Shown here: in pieces, positions 44,247 to 53,088 of the stretch | Numbering within the stretch: the stretch's first letter is position 1 | Layout: each line of letters begins with the position of its first letter | DNA from: Flavobacterium psychrotrophum | GTDB lineage: Bacteria > Bacteroidota > Bacteroidia > Flavobacteriales > Flavobacteriaceae | NCBI RefSeq assembly: GCF_003403075.1 | Contig: NZ_CP031557.1 | Location: forward strand, 4,216,001 to 4,280,000 | Reading direction: 5' to 3' | DNA: 64,000 bases | Made by a program: the position numbers and the translations under genes | Notes under the pieces: model-generated | What the model was told of the DNA's origin: nothing | The model's input: only the letters and a program-made list of their open reading frames with translations | Databases searched by the model: none

Positions 44247-45629
44247 CTACTGTTTAAAAAGCACATAAGCTGATGGTTGCAGGAAGACTCCTTTTTTAGA
44301 GATTAACGGCTTATCTATACCCCACCAGTTAAAAACAAGGGCAAATTCCTTATACGTTGTTGTTATTTTAAAACTGAGTTTTTTGGCATCTTCACTCCAA
44401 TTAAAATCATGCAGCTCTGTAAAAACATTATTCCCTGTTGCCCTGTGGTTATTTAATTCTCTAATTTCTAAACCTATAGGGAGTGTTGTATTCATGGGCT
44501 CAGAGAATTCCAACTGAACATCATTTATGGTTAGAGTAATGTAATTGTCAGAATCAGTAGTTAAGAGCACTGGCTGCGATATGGTTTTCTCAACTTTTTT
44601 AGTCCATTTCAGCAAAGGCTTATAGATGTTTTCAAACGGTTTGTTTTTGTTTTTTTTGTACAGTTCCTTTACTTTATCCGAGAAAAGGTTGTGCGCAAAA
44701 AAGCCACGGCTGGCATTTTGGTAAGCCCAGTACGTAGAACGTTTTTTGGCATCTTCAGGAAAATATTCTTCTAAAAACAAATCATAAAGTGCCCAGGTCA
44801 TGTATTCGTTAAACGAATCAATGCCTTTGTAACCTGAATCTTTATCCCAAAATGTGTATTTAAAACCAGTATTTACGAGTTTTGTGTATTTAGAGGTAAT
44901 GGGGTTAATATACTCATGGTCTTTTTCGGTAAAAATACCGTGGTTTGAGTCCAGCCTGTTTTCGATGCTTCCCATATCTTTTATGCCGTTAATAAAACCG
45001 GTGGAGGCAGAAGGAAAATCGGCCACGACGTATAAGCTCAAATTCCGGTGGCAGTTCATCCTTAATACAAGTGGCGACAAGATTATTTTATATGTTATAC
45101 CCGTATCGCCAGTGTGATGCGCAATATTTTTCTCTAAAAAACGCAGGCTTTCATTTACGTAATTATAGGCTTCATAATCAGTAACAATGCGACGGTAGAG
45201 CTCTTTGTGACTATTGTAAAACTGCCTGTATCCAGATTTTGAAATAAAGTCATTGATCAAATCTAGATTTTTGTCAAAAGGGTTGTGGCCCTCATTAGCA
45301 TAAAATTCGAAATCGCGTTTCAGTTTTCCGTTCCCGTCAAATGAAAAAGCAGCTGCATCAGTTCTAAAGCTCAGGTAGTCTTTCCATTTTTCTCTTGAAT
45401 AGTTTACGCTATCAAGTAGTGGGTGGTTCTTTACGGGTTCAAAGTAACTAAGCACTTCCTTATAGTATGTTGTATTTTTCTGTACTTCCCACTCATCGGT
45501 AATGCCGTAATTAGTCAGTGCCAGAATAATGTTAGACAGTTCGTAGGTTTCGGGAATTTCTATTTGGGCATCCTGACCCTTAGCCTTTAAGGAAAGAAAG
45601 ATTAAAATAACTACAAGAACATTTTTCAT
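44247..45629 (-). CDS. Secreted DUF4932-like protein
   Basis: 460 residues from the ATG at 45629, with a signal peptide (MKNVLVVILIFLSLKAKGQ). The frame to 45701 is an AT-rich extension. The body resembles DUF4932 proteins, putative zinc peptidases; the segment EKDHEYINPITSKY (about residue 247) has a His-Glu but not a complete HExxH, so activity is doubtful. The C-terminal 100 residues look like a beta domain. The gene is AT-rich and stands alone between DUF6427 and a repeat block. A 140-nt gap upstream holds nothing I can name. Confidence 0.6.
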   Translation of the reverse strand: MKNVLVVILIFLSLKAKGQDAQIEIPETYELSNIILALTNYGITDEWEVQKNTTYYKEVLSYFEPVKNHPLLDSVNYSREKWKDYLSFRTDAAAFSFDGNGKLKRDFEFYANEGHNPFDKNLDLINDFISKSGYRQFYNSHKELYRRIVTDYEAYNYVNESLRFLEKNIAHHTGDTGITYKIILSPLVLRMNCHRNLSLYVVADFPSASTGFINGIKDMGSIENRLDSNHGIFTEKDHEYINPITSKYTKLVNTGFKYTFWDKDSGYKGIDSFNEYMTWALYDLFLEEYFPEDAKKRSTYWAYQNASRGFFAHNLFSDKVKELYKKNKNKPFENIYKPLLKWTKKVEKTISQPVLLTTDSDNYITLTINDVQLEFSEPMNTTLPIGLEIRELNNHRATGNNVFTELHDFNWSEDAKKLSFKITTTYKEFALVFNWWGIDKPLISKKGVFLQPSAYVLFKQ

Positions 45630-45774
45630 TAAGTGGCTGGTTTTATTAAAGACAAAATATTTAGAAATAAAATAACGAAACATTTTCATGAAAAGTTGCA
45701 CACCAAATTAGAAATTTGAGCAAAAAGTGATTTTATACTGTAGCTTTAACCACATTTTGTACATCCACAGTCCT

Positions 45775-46068
45775 TGCGTAAACTAATAGCAATTTAAAGT
45801 AAATCGCGAATCACAAATCCGCGCCATCCGACTGTTAGCTATTAGGAGCTATATACATGTGGTTTATCATACTGATAGAAGCCTCTCATACATTGATTTT
45901 TCTCGCAAAGGTAACTGGCCTGAAAGAGATCCTTTGACTCCGCTGCGCCTGTCATTTCTGGCAGGCAGGCTCCGCTCAGGATAATAAGCACACCTTGATC
46001 GCTCGAATCTGTGATCCGTGCGTAAAATAACAGCGCCGGAAAGTAAGTCACGGATCACAGATCCCAGG
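45775..46068. repeat. Composite R2-R1-R2 repeat block
   Basis: A degenerate R2 (gtaaatcgcgaatcacaaat to ccatccgactgttagct) is followed by a diverged R1 (tttatcatactgatagaagc to tcaggataataag), which carries the small palindrome remnant ctggcaggcagg. A better R2 follows, with cgaatctgtgatccgtgcg and cacggatcacagatcccag. The order is the same as at the left end of the window. Confidence 0.85.
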
Positions 46069-46380
46069 CTATAAACGGATTTTGTTCCGGAATATGCTAG
46101 CTACAATAAACTGTATAATTGCGATAATAATTATTGCAAACATTGACATCATACCAAGGCCAATTATACCAAATACAGGTAAGCCGCATTCTCCACTAAA
46201 TGACCATGCTGCAAGAAAGAATGCCAAAATAGTTAACACAATCTGTAGACAAAGACTTGTAATTAACACATCTAAAAGAGATTTTTTTGTAATACGATAT
46301 ATTATCCTGATACCATAAACTACTTGATACCCAAATGGCAGTACAACTATAAAATAAGACAAAAGAAAGAGGAATTCCAT
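46069..46380 (-). CDS. Small membrane protein, intact paralogue of the 14802 pseudogene
   Basis: 103 residues with three membrane helices: an N-terminal one (FLFLLSYFIVVLPFGYQVVYGI), a middle one (ITSLCLQIVLTILAFFLAAW) and a C-terminal one (FAIIIIAIIQFIVASIF), ending RNKIRL. The conserved GECGLPVFGIIGLG precedes the last helix. No family recognised. AT-rich; next to a repeat block, as is its broken copy at 14.8 kb, so the gene may travel with the repeats. Confidence 0.65.
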   Translation of the reverse strand: MEFLFLLSYFIVVLPFGYQVVYGIRIIYRITKKSLLDVLITSLCLQIVLTILAFFLAAWSFSGECGLPVFGIIGLGMMSMFAIIIIAIIQFIVASIFRNKIRL

Positions 46381-46405
46381 GTATAAATATTGTCTAAACT
46401 TAGAA

Positions 46406-46717
46406 TTAATGTAAAATAACTTTTTGATTTGCTACTTCTACATTAAAATTAACCTTAGCATTCAGTGCCTTGAATACTTTTATGATCGTATCAAATCTTG
46501 CATCGGTAACGCTATTCTCAATTTTAGATATTTGTGCTTTTTTTACACCAACAAGCGTCCCAAGTTGCTCTTGTGTCAAATTTTGCTCTTTTCGAATTTT
46601 CCTGATGGTTTGTCCTACCAAATCAAGTTTTAACTCGTTTTCAAAGGCTTCGCGTTTAGACGTACCCTTTTCTCCAACAAATTTATCTGTTACTGCATCA
46701 AGATCATATGTTTTCAT
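46406..46717 (-). CDS. HigA-type Xre antitoxin
   Basis: 103 residues. The central helix-turn-helix reads IRKIRKEQNLTQEQLGTLVGVKKAQISKIEN (about 38-68), in which QEQLGTLVG and KAQISKIEN are the HTH helices. The N-terminal EAFENELKLDLVG lead is usual in HigA-like antitoxins of Bacteroidota. The start is 6 nt after the predicted true end of the toxin frame, giving the toxin-first order of higBA. Should neutralise the toxin and repress the operon. Confidence 0.85.
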   Translation of the reverse strand: MKTYDLDAVTDKFVGEKGTSKREAFENELKLDLVGQTIRKIRKEQNLTQEQLGTLVGVKKAQISKIENSVTDARFDTIIKVFKALNAKVNFNVEVANQKVILH

Positions 46718-46723
46718 ATTGTC

Positions 46724-47059
46724 TTATTTTTCATTAAAATATTGTACCCTTAGAGAGTCAGCTTTTTCTATCTCTCCTTTAGGAGTTTCCCCCGTCTTCT
46801 TTATTAATCCATGAGTTTAAATTACCACGGTGTCAAACTTATCACTCTTATCCCAAAAAGCGAAAAGCCTAAAGTACTGTTTCTTATAAATTGTTCTGAA
46901 TTCCCATATTTCACCATCAAGCTTTTTAAATAATTCATTATCATTTACACTTCTTGATTTCCATATATTATATAGTATTTTCTCCCTTGACTTTTCGTCG
47001 AGGCTCTCTAAAAAATGTATAGCCGGTTCTAAGAAAGAGACTTTAAATTTATAATCCAT
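46724..47059 (-). pseudogene. HigB-like (RelE/Gp49 fold) toxin with in-frame stop codon
   Basis: From the ATG at 47059 (MDYKFKVSFLEPAIHFL) the frame runs 80 residues through KLDGEIWEFRTIYKKQYFRLFAFWD to a TAA at 46817-46819. The same frame then continues THGLIKKTGETPKGEIEKA to a second stop at 46724-46726. Family members carry this KKT..TP..EI..A block at the C-terminus, so one internal stop has split a normal protein of about 111 residues. Unless read through, the toxin would lack its C-terminal helix. The antitoxin gene downstream is intact. Confidence 0.8.
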
Positions 47060-47143
47060 TAAAAAATTAGTTGGTGTCAGTAAAGATACAAGTTTCTTTA
47101 TTAGGAAACATAAAATGAAGAACGAAAAATAGTAAATAAAAAA

Positions 47144-47166
47144 AGGCCACCTTTTCAGGTAGCCTC
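47144..47166 (-). terminator. Terminator after the atp operon
   Basis: Minus strand: aggctacc, 6-nt loop, ggtggcct (one mismatch), followed by a long T run (ttttttt). It lies 25 nt after the atpG stop. Confidence 0.85.
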
Positions 47167-47190
47167 TTTTCACTATGTTTGTTTGTAATC

Positions 47191-48063
47191 TTAATTGTTA
47201 AGTGCCTCTGCACCACCCACAATTTCAAGGATTTCGCCGGTAATGGCAGCCTGGCGGGCCTTATTGTAAGTAAGTTTAAGCTGGTTACGCATTTCGGTAG
47301 CGTTATCTGTTGCTTTGTGCATGGCCGTCATACGGGCACCGTGCTCAGAAGCAAATGAGTCGCGCACTGCCTTGTACAACTGCGTTTTAAGCGACAGTGG
47401 GATAAGGCTTAATACGATCTCTTCTTTAGAAGGCTCAAAAATGTAATCGGCAGCAGCAGGAGCGTCTTTAGCTGTAGTAGCCTCAGCAGGCGCCAGCGGA
47501 AGAAACTGCTCTGTAAGCACCTCTTGTGTAGCAGCATTCTTAAAGTGGTTATATACCAACTCTATCCTGTCATACTGGCCATCCTCAAACCTTGTCATAA
47601 GGTCTTTAGCTATCTGGGCAGTATGCTCAAAGGTAAGGCTGTCAAACAGGCTGCTCTCGTTAGCAATAATGGTGCACGATTTGCTAAGCGCATCGTTACC
47701 TTTTTTACCAATGGCTAGTACATCTACCTGTTTTCCTGCATAAACAACATCTTTAAGATTGTTGATCTGCTTAATAACGTTGGCATTAAAAGCGCCGCAC
47801 AAACCCCTGTTAGAGGTTATGGCCACAATAAGAACTTTGTTTACCGCACGCTGTTCAGCATAAGCACCACCGGTATTACCCTCCAGCGTAGCGCTAAGGT
47901 TTTGCAATAGTTCGGTAAGCTTCTGGCTGTACGGCCTCATGGCAGTAATAGCGTCCTGGGCTTTTTTAAGCTTGGCCGCAGATACCATTTTCATCGCACT
48001 TGTAATTTGCATGGTCGATGAAACGGAAGCAATTCTGTTACGTATTTCCTTTAAGTTTGCCAT
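47191..48063 (-). CDS. atpG: ATP synthase F1 gamma subunit
   Basis: 290 residues. The central rotating shaft of F1. N-terminal MANLKEIRNRIASVSSTMQI and AMKMVSAAKLKKAQ, and the C-terminal MHKATDNATEMRNQLKLTYN followed by EILEIVGGAEAL, are diagnostic. Last gene of the operon; a terminator follows. 82 nt separate it from atpA, containing an AT-rich palindromic repeat. Confidence 0.97.
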   Translation of the reverse strand: MANLKEIRNRIASVSSTMQITSAMKMVSAAKLKKAQDAITAMRPYSQKLTELLQNLSATLEGNTGGAYAEQRAVNKVLIVAITSNRGLCGAFNANVIKQINNLKDVVYAGKQVDVLAIGKKGNDALSKSCTIIANESSLFDSLTFEHTAQIAKDLMTRFEDGQYDRIELVYNHFKNAATQEVLTEQFLPLAPAEATTAKDAPAAADYIFEPSKEEIVLSLIPLSLKTQLYKAVRDSFASEHGARMTAMHKATDNATEMRNQLKLTYNKARQAAITGEILEIVGGAEALNN

Positions 48064-48083
48064 TTATAATTTGAAAATTAGAC

Positions 48084-48137
48084 AATTTGAAAATTTGAAA
48101 ATGCATAGCACATCTTCAAATTTTCAAATCATCAAAT
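48084..48137. repeat. Palindromic AT-rich repeat between atpA and atpG
   Basis: aatttgaaaatttgaa (48084-48099) pairs with ttcaaattttcaaat (48114-48128) and the following atcaaatt. It makes a long hairpin in the atp mRNA that could tune atpG expression or be a mobile repeat. Confidence 0.75.
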
Positions 48138-48145
48138 TAATATAA

Positions 48146-49720
48146 TTAGTATTTAGAAGCGATCTCAGCAGCTGCTTTTTCAAGCACGTCTGTAATCTCG
48201 TCAGTAAATTTACCTGCCTTAAGTGCGTTTAGCGTGTCTTTGTGCGTAGCGTTAAGGTAAGCAATATAGTCTTTTTCAAACTCTTTTACTTTGTTTACAG
48301 GTACCTTTTTAAGCAGGTTCTTAGAACCGGCATAAATAATAGCTACCTGGTCTTCAACAGTATAAGGGTCGTTTACCGATTGCTTAAGGATCTCTACGTT
48401 ACGGCGGCCTTTTTCGATAACACCAAGGGTTACCGCATCAAGGTCTGAACCAAATTTAGCAAATGCCTCAAGTTCGCGGAACTGTGCCTGGTCTAGCTTA
48501 AGCGTACCAGATACTTTTTTCATCGACTTGATCTGTGCGTTACCACCTACACGAGATACAGAGATACCTACGTTGATAGCCGGGCGTACACCAGAGTTAA
48601 ATAAATCTGACTCAAGGAATATCTGTCCGTCAGTGATCGAGATCACGTTAGTAGGGATATATGCAGAAACGTCTCCCGCCTGAGTTTCGATGATAGGAAG
48701 CGCTGTAAGCGATCCGCCACCTTTAACAATTGGCTTAAGCGATTCAGGAAGGTCGTTCATGTTCTTCGCGATATCATCATCAGCAATAACCTTTGCAGCA
48801 CGCTCCAGTAACCTTGAGTGAAGGTAGAAAACGTCTCCAGGGTATGCCTCACGTCCTGGTGGACGACGAAGTAGCAGGGAAACCTCACGGTAAGCTACCG
48901 CTTGTTTAGAAAGGTCATCATAAATGATAAGTGCCGGACGGCCCGTATCGCGGAAGTACTCGCCTATTGCAGCACCTGCAAACGGAGCATAAACCTGCAT
49001 TGGCGCAGGGTCAGACGCGTTAGCGGCAACAATAACGGTATACGCCATAGCACCTTTTTCTTCAAGGGTTTTAGCAATACCTGCTACCGTAGAAGCCTTT
49101 TGGCCTATGGCAACATATATACAGAATACAGGCTTGCCTGCATCATAAAATTCTTTTTGGTTAAGTATCGTATCGATACATACGGTTGTTTTACCTGTCT
49201 GGCGGTCGCCAATAACAAGCTCACGCTGGCCACGGCCTACCGGTATCATGGCGTCTACAGCCTTAATACCTGTTTGCATTGGCTCAGTTACCGGCTGGCG
49301 GTAAATAACACCCGGAGCTTTACGCTCTAATGGCATTTCATAAAGGGTACCGCCAATAGGGCCTTTACCATCTATAGGGTTACCAAGGGTATCTACCACA
49401 CGGCCCACTACTTCTTCACCTACGCGAAGTGAAGCAATACGCTGGGTACGTTTTACAGTAGAGCCTTCTGCTATGCCTGTTGAAGGTCCAAGCAATACTA
49501 CACCTACATTGTCTTCTTCAAGGTTAAGTACAATAGCTTCTAACCCGTTTTCAAACTGAACAAGCTCGCCATACTGCGCGTTGCCAAGTCCGTAAACACG
49601 GGCAATACCATCACCTACACTAAGAACAGTACCTACTTCTTCTAATGTAGCACCCGATTCAAAACCGGACAATTGTTTCTTTAATATTGCTGAAATTTCA
49701 GCAGCTTTAATTTCTGCCAT
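48146..49720 (-). CDS. atpA: ATP synthase F1 alpha subunit
   Basis: 524 residues. Non-catalytic nucleotide-binding subunit. Walker [11 protein letters not shown] (about 170-179), the [17 protein letters not shown] region (Walker B-like) and [15 protein letters not shown] (about 285-299) are all present, and the N-terminal beta-barrel is complete. Start codon ATG at 49720. Upstream gap of 47 nt to atpH. Confidence 0.98.
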   Translation of the reverse strand: MAEIKAAEISAILKKQLSGFESGATLEEVGTVLSVGDGIARVYGLGNAQYGELVQFENGLEAIVLNLEEDNVGVVLLGPSTGIAEGSTVKRTQRIASLRVGEEVVGRVVDTLGNPIDGKGPIGGTLYEMPLERKAPGVIYRQPVTEPMQTGIKAVDAMIPVGRGQRELVIGDRQTGKTTVCIDTILNQKEFYDAGKPVFCIYVAIGQKASTVAGIAKTLEEKGAMAYTVIVAANASDPAPMQVYAPFAGAAIGEYFRDTGRPALIIYDDLSKQAVAYREVSLLLRRPPGREAYPGDVFYLHSRLLERAAKVIADDDIAKNMNDLPESLKPIVKGGGSLTALPIIETQAGDVSAYIPTNVISITDGQIFLESDLFNSGVRPAINVGISVSRVGGNAQIKSMKKVSGTLKLDQAQFRELEAFAKFGSDLDAVTLGVIEKGRRNVEILKQSVNDPYTVEDQVAIIYAGSKNLLKKVPVNKVKEFEKDYIAYLNATHKDTLNALKAGKFTDEITDVLEKAAAEIASKY

Positions 49721-49767
49721 GAGTATAATTACGTTTAATTACCTGTTTTATAATTGACCGTGCACGG

Positions 49768-50295
49768 TTAGTTGCTCAGTTCTCGTTTTAATGTTGTAAG
49801 CCTGTTAGCCACAGAAGCGTTAAACTGCCTGTCGCCAATGCGTATAATAAATCCGCCTATGATAGCCGGGTCTACTACGTTTTTAATTGTTACCTGCTTA
49901 TTGCTAAACTCTTTTATTTTAGCAAGCACCTTAGCCTCAAGGTCTGCATCTATTGCAAATGCAGTAGTTACAGTAGCCACCTCTATACCGTTAGCAACAT
50001 CATACTGCTCTTTATACTGTGCTGCTATTGCAGGCAGTATATTAAACCTTTTGTTGTCTAACAACAGGTGAAATAAACCCTGGGTAACATTTTGGCTTGC
50101 GCCAAAAATTTCTTTAAGGGCACTTTCTTTAACCTCACCTTTAATGGTAGGGCTGCTAATAAAGTCCTGAAGCTCTTTGTTATCTTTTACAGTAGCGGCA
50201 ATAAGCGCCATATCGTCAGCCACTTGTGCTGCGTTTCCGGTACCTTGTGCCATTTCCAGTATTGCCTTAGCATATCTAACTGCTGCTCTGCTCAT
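49768..50295 (-). CDS. atpH: ATP synthase F1 delta subunit
   Basis: 175 residues. Stator linker between F1 and the b subunit. SRAAVRYAKAILEMA at the N-terminus, and the C-terminal DPAIIGGFIIRIGDRQFNAS, are the OSCP/delta signatures. 10 nt downstream of atpF. Normal length. Confidence 0.96.
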   Translation of the reverse strand: MSRAAVRYAKAILEMAQGTGNAAQVADDMALIAATVKDNKELQDFISSPTIKGEVKESALKEIFGASQNVTQGLFHLLLDNKRFNILPAIAAQYKEQYDVANGIEVATVTTAFAIDADLEAKVLAKIKEFSNKQVTIKNVVDPAIIGGFIIRIGDRQFNASVANRLTTLKRELSN

Positions 50296-50305
50296 ACGGG
50301 TCTAA

Positions 50306-50806
50306 TTAGTTTAGTTTTACTTCTTCAAGCATTTTTTCTACAAGGTTGCTTTGCGCTTCTTTGTTAGAAAGTTCTGCCTTAAGCAACTTCTCAGCAATTT
50401 CTACCGATAGGGCAGAAACCTGCGTTTTAAGCTCTGCAATAGCTGCGTTTTTCTCGCCTGCTATAGTAGCTTTTGCCTGCTCTATAATTTTAGTGCTTTG
50501 TGCTTCGGCATCTGCTTTAGCTTCAGCAATCATCCTGTCTTTAATTTCGCGTGCTTCTTTCATAATAGCATCCCTTTCAGCACGTGCTTCCTTAAGGATA
50601 GCTTCGTTTTGAGACTTCAGGTTTTGCATTTCGGCACGTGCCTTTTCTGCAGAAGCTATAGCATCGGCAATACCTTCTTCCCTTGCAGCAAGAGATGCAA
50701 GGATAGGCTTCCATGCAAATTTAGCAAGAAGTATGATAAGGATTACCAGGATGATGGCCTGCCAGAAGAACAAACCAAACGAAAAATCATTAATTAACTT
50801 ATCCAT
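50306..50806 (-). CDS. atpF: ATP synthase F0 b subunit
   Basis: 166 residues. One N-terminal membrane helix (FGLFFWQAIILVILIILLAKFAW) and a long Ala/Glu/Lys-rich coiled coil that forms the peripheral stalk. WKPILASLAAREEGIADAI is typical. Normal length; no fused delta domain. Confidence 0.95.
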   Translation of the reverse strand: MDKLINDFSFGLFFWQAIILVILIILLAKFAWKPILASLAAREEGIADAIASAEKARAEMQNLKSQNEAILKEARAERDAIMKEAREIKDRMIAEAKADAEAQSTKIIEQAKATIAGEKNAAIAELKTQVSALSVEIAEKLLKAELSNKEAQSNLVEKMLEEVKLN

Positions 50807-50850
50807 TATTTATAATATAGAGGTTGTAATTGCTTTAATTGTAAAACAAC

Positions 50851-50873
50851 ACCTGCAACCAACCGTTGCAGGT
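50851..50873 (-). other. Intercistronic hairpin between atpE and atpF
   Basis: Perfect 9-bp stem acctgcaac/gttgcaggt with a 5-nt loop, 20 nt after the atpE stop codon and followed by a weak T-rich stretch. No other atp junction has one. It could shield the atpE mRNA from 3' decay or partly attenuate transcription. Confidence 0.75.
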
Positions 50874-50892
50874 ATCGCTTTGTTTTTTTGTC

Positions 50893-51090
50893 TTAGTTTT
50901 TACCAAGGATAAGTGCACCGAAAGCAAGACCTTCAAGTAGTGCACCGATGATGATCATCGCAGTCTGGATTTTACCAGCAGCCTCTGGCTGACGAGCAAT
51001 AGCATCCATTGCAGAACCACCAATTTTACCTAGACCTACACCAGCTCCGATTACGATAAGACCGGCACCAACTAAATTTGGAATTTCCAT
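50893..51090 (-). CDS. atpE: ATP synthase F0 c subunit
   Basis: 65 residues, two membrane helices. Forms the rotor ring. Glycine-rich helix 1 (GAGLIVIGAGVGLGKIGG), polar loop RQPE (33-36), and the proton-binding Glu53 in helix 2 (GALLEGLAFGAL). No Ser-Thr after the Glu, so a proton rather than a sodium enzyme is likely. Needed in about ten or more copies, consistent with the hairpin that follows. Confidence 0.97.
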   Translation of the reverse strand: MEIPNLVGAGLIVIGAGVGLGKIGGSAMDAIARQPEAAGKIQTAMIIIGALLEGLAFGALILGKN

Positions 51091-51137
51091 AATATATAAA
51101 TTAAATTAAGTTTCTAAATTTTAAAATCAAACACAAA

Positions 51138-52352
51138 TTATACTACAGGTATCTCAGGATCTTCTTTATAATGATCGTCATGAGCGTGGTCATGGTGATG
51201 ATCGTGTTCCTGAACCGCCATACCAATAAATAATGATGACAACATGGTAAAGATAAATGCCTGAAGGAATGCCACAAGAAGCTCGATAAGCGAGATAAAT
51301 AGTGTAAGCAGCATTGAAGCTCCTATACTACCACCCACGGTAAGCTGTTGTTTCATTACATATATTACTGCTATAAGTCCCATTACTACAGTGTGGCCCG
51401 CAGTGATGTTTGCAAATAAACGTATTAAAAGTGAGAATGGTTTTGTAAAAAGACCCAACACCTCTATAGGCGCAAGTATTATCCTCATGATGTAAGGCAC
51501 GCCCGGCATCCAGAATATGTGGCCCCAGTACTCTTTGTTAGCACTAAACTGTGTAATAACAAAAGTAAATAATGCAAGACATACTGTTACAGCAATGTTA
51601 CCGGTAACGTTTATACCCAGTGGCGTAAGGCCAAGAAGGTTAAGCGTCCAGATAAGAAAGAATACTGTAAGCAGGTAAGGCATGAATTTTTTATACTTGG
51701 TCTCACCGATGTTTGGCCTTGCTATCTCATCTCTTACATATATTACAAGCGGCTCAAGCACACGGTTAAAACCTGTAGGCAACGTGTTTGGCCCTCCTTT
51801 TTTGAAACCTCTTGCAAGGCTTGTAAAAAGGATAAGTAATAATGCAGATGTAAATAATAACGCCACTACGTTTTTAGTGATCGAAAAGTCAAGCGGCATT
51901 TCGTTAGACGGGTGGTGGTGCTCATCAAAGTTAAGCGTACCAGCCGCATCTGTCTTATATATTTTTCCGTGAAAAAGTTTGTAGTAGTTGCCATCAGCTT
52001 CAGCTACGCTTTCACCGTGGTTAAATTTAGCAGCCGAAAATACTTTAAGGCCGTTGTCAACAAGAATTACAGGAAGCGCAAAACCATAGTGCTCATCGTT
52101 CTCCTCATCAGAAAAGAATACAAACTCATGAGCATCCTGTAAGTGATGGCTTATGTGGTCGTTAATCTTGTCCTGAGGGCTTGCCTCATGTGCGGTTTCA
52201 TGTTGCTCACCGTGCTTTTCAAGCTTGGCTGTGTTGTACGCTTCTTCTCCACCATGAACGGTGTCCTGAGGCGCGTTAGCAAAAGAAATAAGGGGTACAA
52301 TAGCAAAAAGGGCTGCTACAGTGGTCTTTAATTTTTGTGTGGAAAACACCAT
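51138..52352 (-). CDS. atpB: ATP synthase F0 a subunit, long Bacteroidetes form
   Basis: 404 residues, longer than the usual 230-290. An N-terminal signal-like helix (about 7-27, ending ANA) and a hydrophilic, His-rich extension (about 30-165) precede the membrane core. The core has the essential Arg about 310 in LLIRLFANITAGH. The tail is rich in His and Asp (EHDHHHDHAHDDH). Proton channel of the F0 motor. 115 nt separate it from the DUF6168-like gene upstream. Confidence 0.95.
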   Translation of the reverse strand: MVFSTQKLKTTVAALFAIVPLISFANAPQDTVHGGEEAYNTAKLEKHGEQHETAHEASPQDKINDHISHHLQDAHEFVFFSDEENDEHYGFALPVILVDNGLKVFSAAKFNHGESVAEADGNYYKLFHGKIYKTDAAGTLNFDEHHHPSNEMPLDFSITKNVVALLFTSALLLILFTSLARGFKKGGPNTLPTGFNRVLEPLVIYVRDEIARPNIGETKYKKFMPYLLTVFFLIWTLNLLGLTPLGINVTGNIAVTVCLALFTFVITQFSANKEYWGHIFWMPGVPYIMRIILAPIEVLGLFTKPFSLLIRLFANITAGHTVVMGLIAVIYVMKQQLTVGGSIGASMLLTLFISLIELLVAFLQAFIFTMLSSLFIGMAVQEHDHHHDHAHDDHYKEDPEIPVV

Positions 52353-52467
52353 CTTATTAACTATCTTAATTTTACAGTCCTGAAATTTTGCGCAAAGGTA
52401 CGTTATTAATTAATATAGCAAAGGTGTAAATGAAGTTTTTTTGAGAATAATCAACCAGTAAATTAAA

Positions 52468-52863
52468 TTACTGCTTTTTGTTTAAGAGCTGCACTGTAAA
52501 ATAGGCTTCTATAGATAGAAACAGCATAAATATTAACAAAAAGTTAACCCGCTCTGTTGTGGTATCAATCGTTTTCGAAATAATGGGCTGTGCAACAAAA
52601 TAACTGCCAATGGCTTTTAAGGTAATTAAACCCAAAAAAACAAAGCCTGTTTGCGAAGCGCTGATCTCAGAAATTTTATACAATGCAAACAGTATAATTA
52701 CAGAAAACACAAAGTATAAAAGGTATAGCGTTTGCACAGGATAAACAAAACCAGCATATTGGGCGTTTAATGATGGTATTTGAAACAGCAACAGGTTGGT
52801 AATTAGAAATACACCCGCTATGCCGGCAGTTTTTACTACTGCCTTAAAAAAGTCTTTGTTCAT
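52468..52863 (-). CDS. DUF6168-like membrane protein of the atp cluster
   Basis: 131 residues with four membrane helices. It sits where atpI is found in many operons, between the AtpZ-like gene (no gap) and atpB. Flavobacteria have a conserved protein here (DUF6168, from memory). It may help F0 assembly; unproven. Confidence 0.75.
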   Translation of the reverse strand: MNKDFFKAVVKTAGIAGVFLITNLLLFQIPSLNAQYAGFVYPVQTLYLLYFVFSVIILFALYKISEISASQTGFVFLGLITLKAIGSYFVAQPIISKTIDTTTERVNFLLIFMLFLSIEAYFTVQLLNKKQ

Positions 52864-53088
52864 TTAATTGTTTAGTTTATTTACCTGACGGATAACATTA
52901 TACAACGCAATGCCTACACCTGCCATGGTAAGTATGATAAACCAGATGTTGTTTTCGTTAGGGTATTTGCCATCGAGCCATTTACCCAGCCAGGAAAAAG
53001 CCACGATAATTATACCCATCTGGAACGGAATGTTTATGAGGGCAAGCCATTTGTTTGGCCTTTTATCATCCGGCTTGTTGTCGTTCAT
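52864..53088 (-). CDS. AtpZ/AtpI-family membrane protein
   Basis: 74 residues, two membrane helices (about 16-36 and 45-65). FQMGIIIVAFSWLGKWLDGKYPNE is the AtpZ/AtpI signature with the G-x-x-L-D motif; members aid c-ring assembly or metal supply. Overlaps the bactofilin gene by 23 nt and abuts the DUF6168-like gene, so tightly coupled. Confidence 0.82.
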   Translation of the reverse strand: MNDNKPDDKRPNKWLALINIPFQMGIIIVAFSWLGKWLDGKYPNENNIWFIILTMAGVGIALYNVIRQVNKLNN

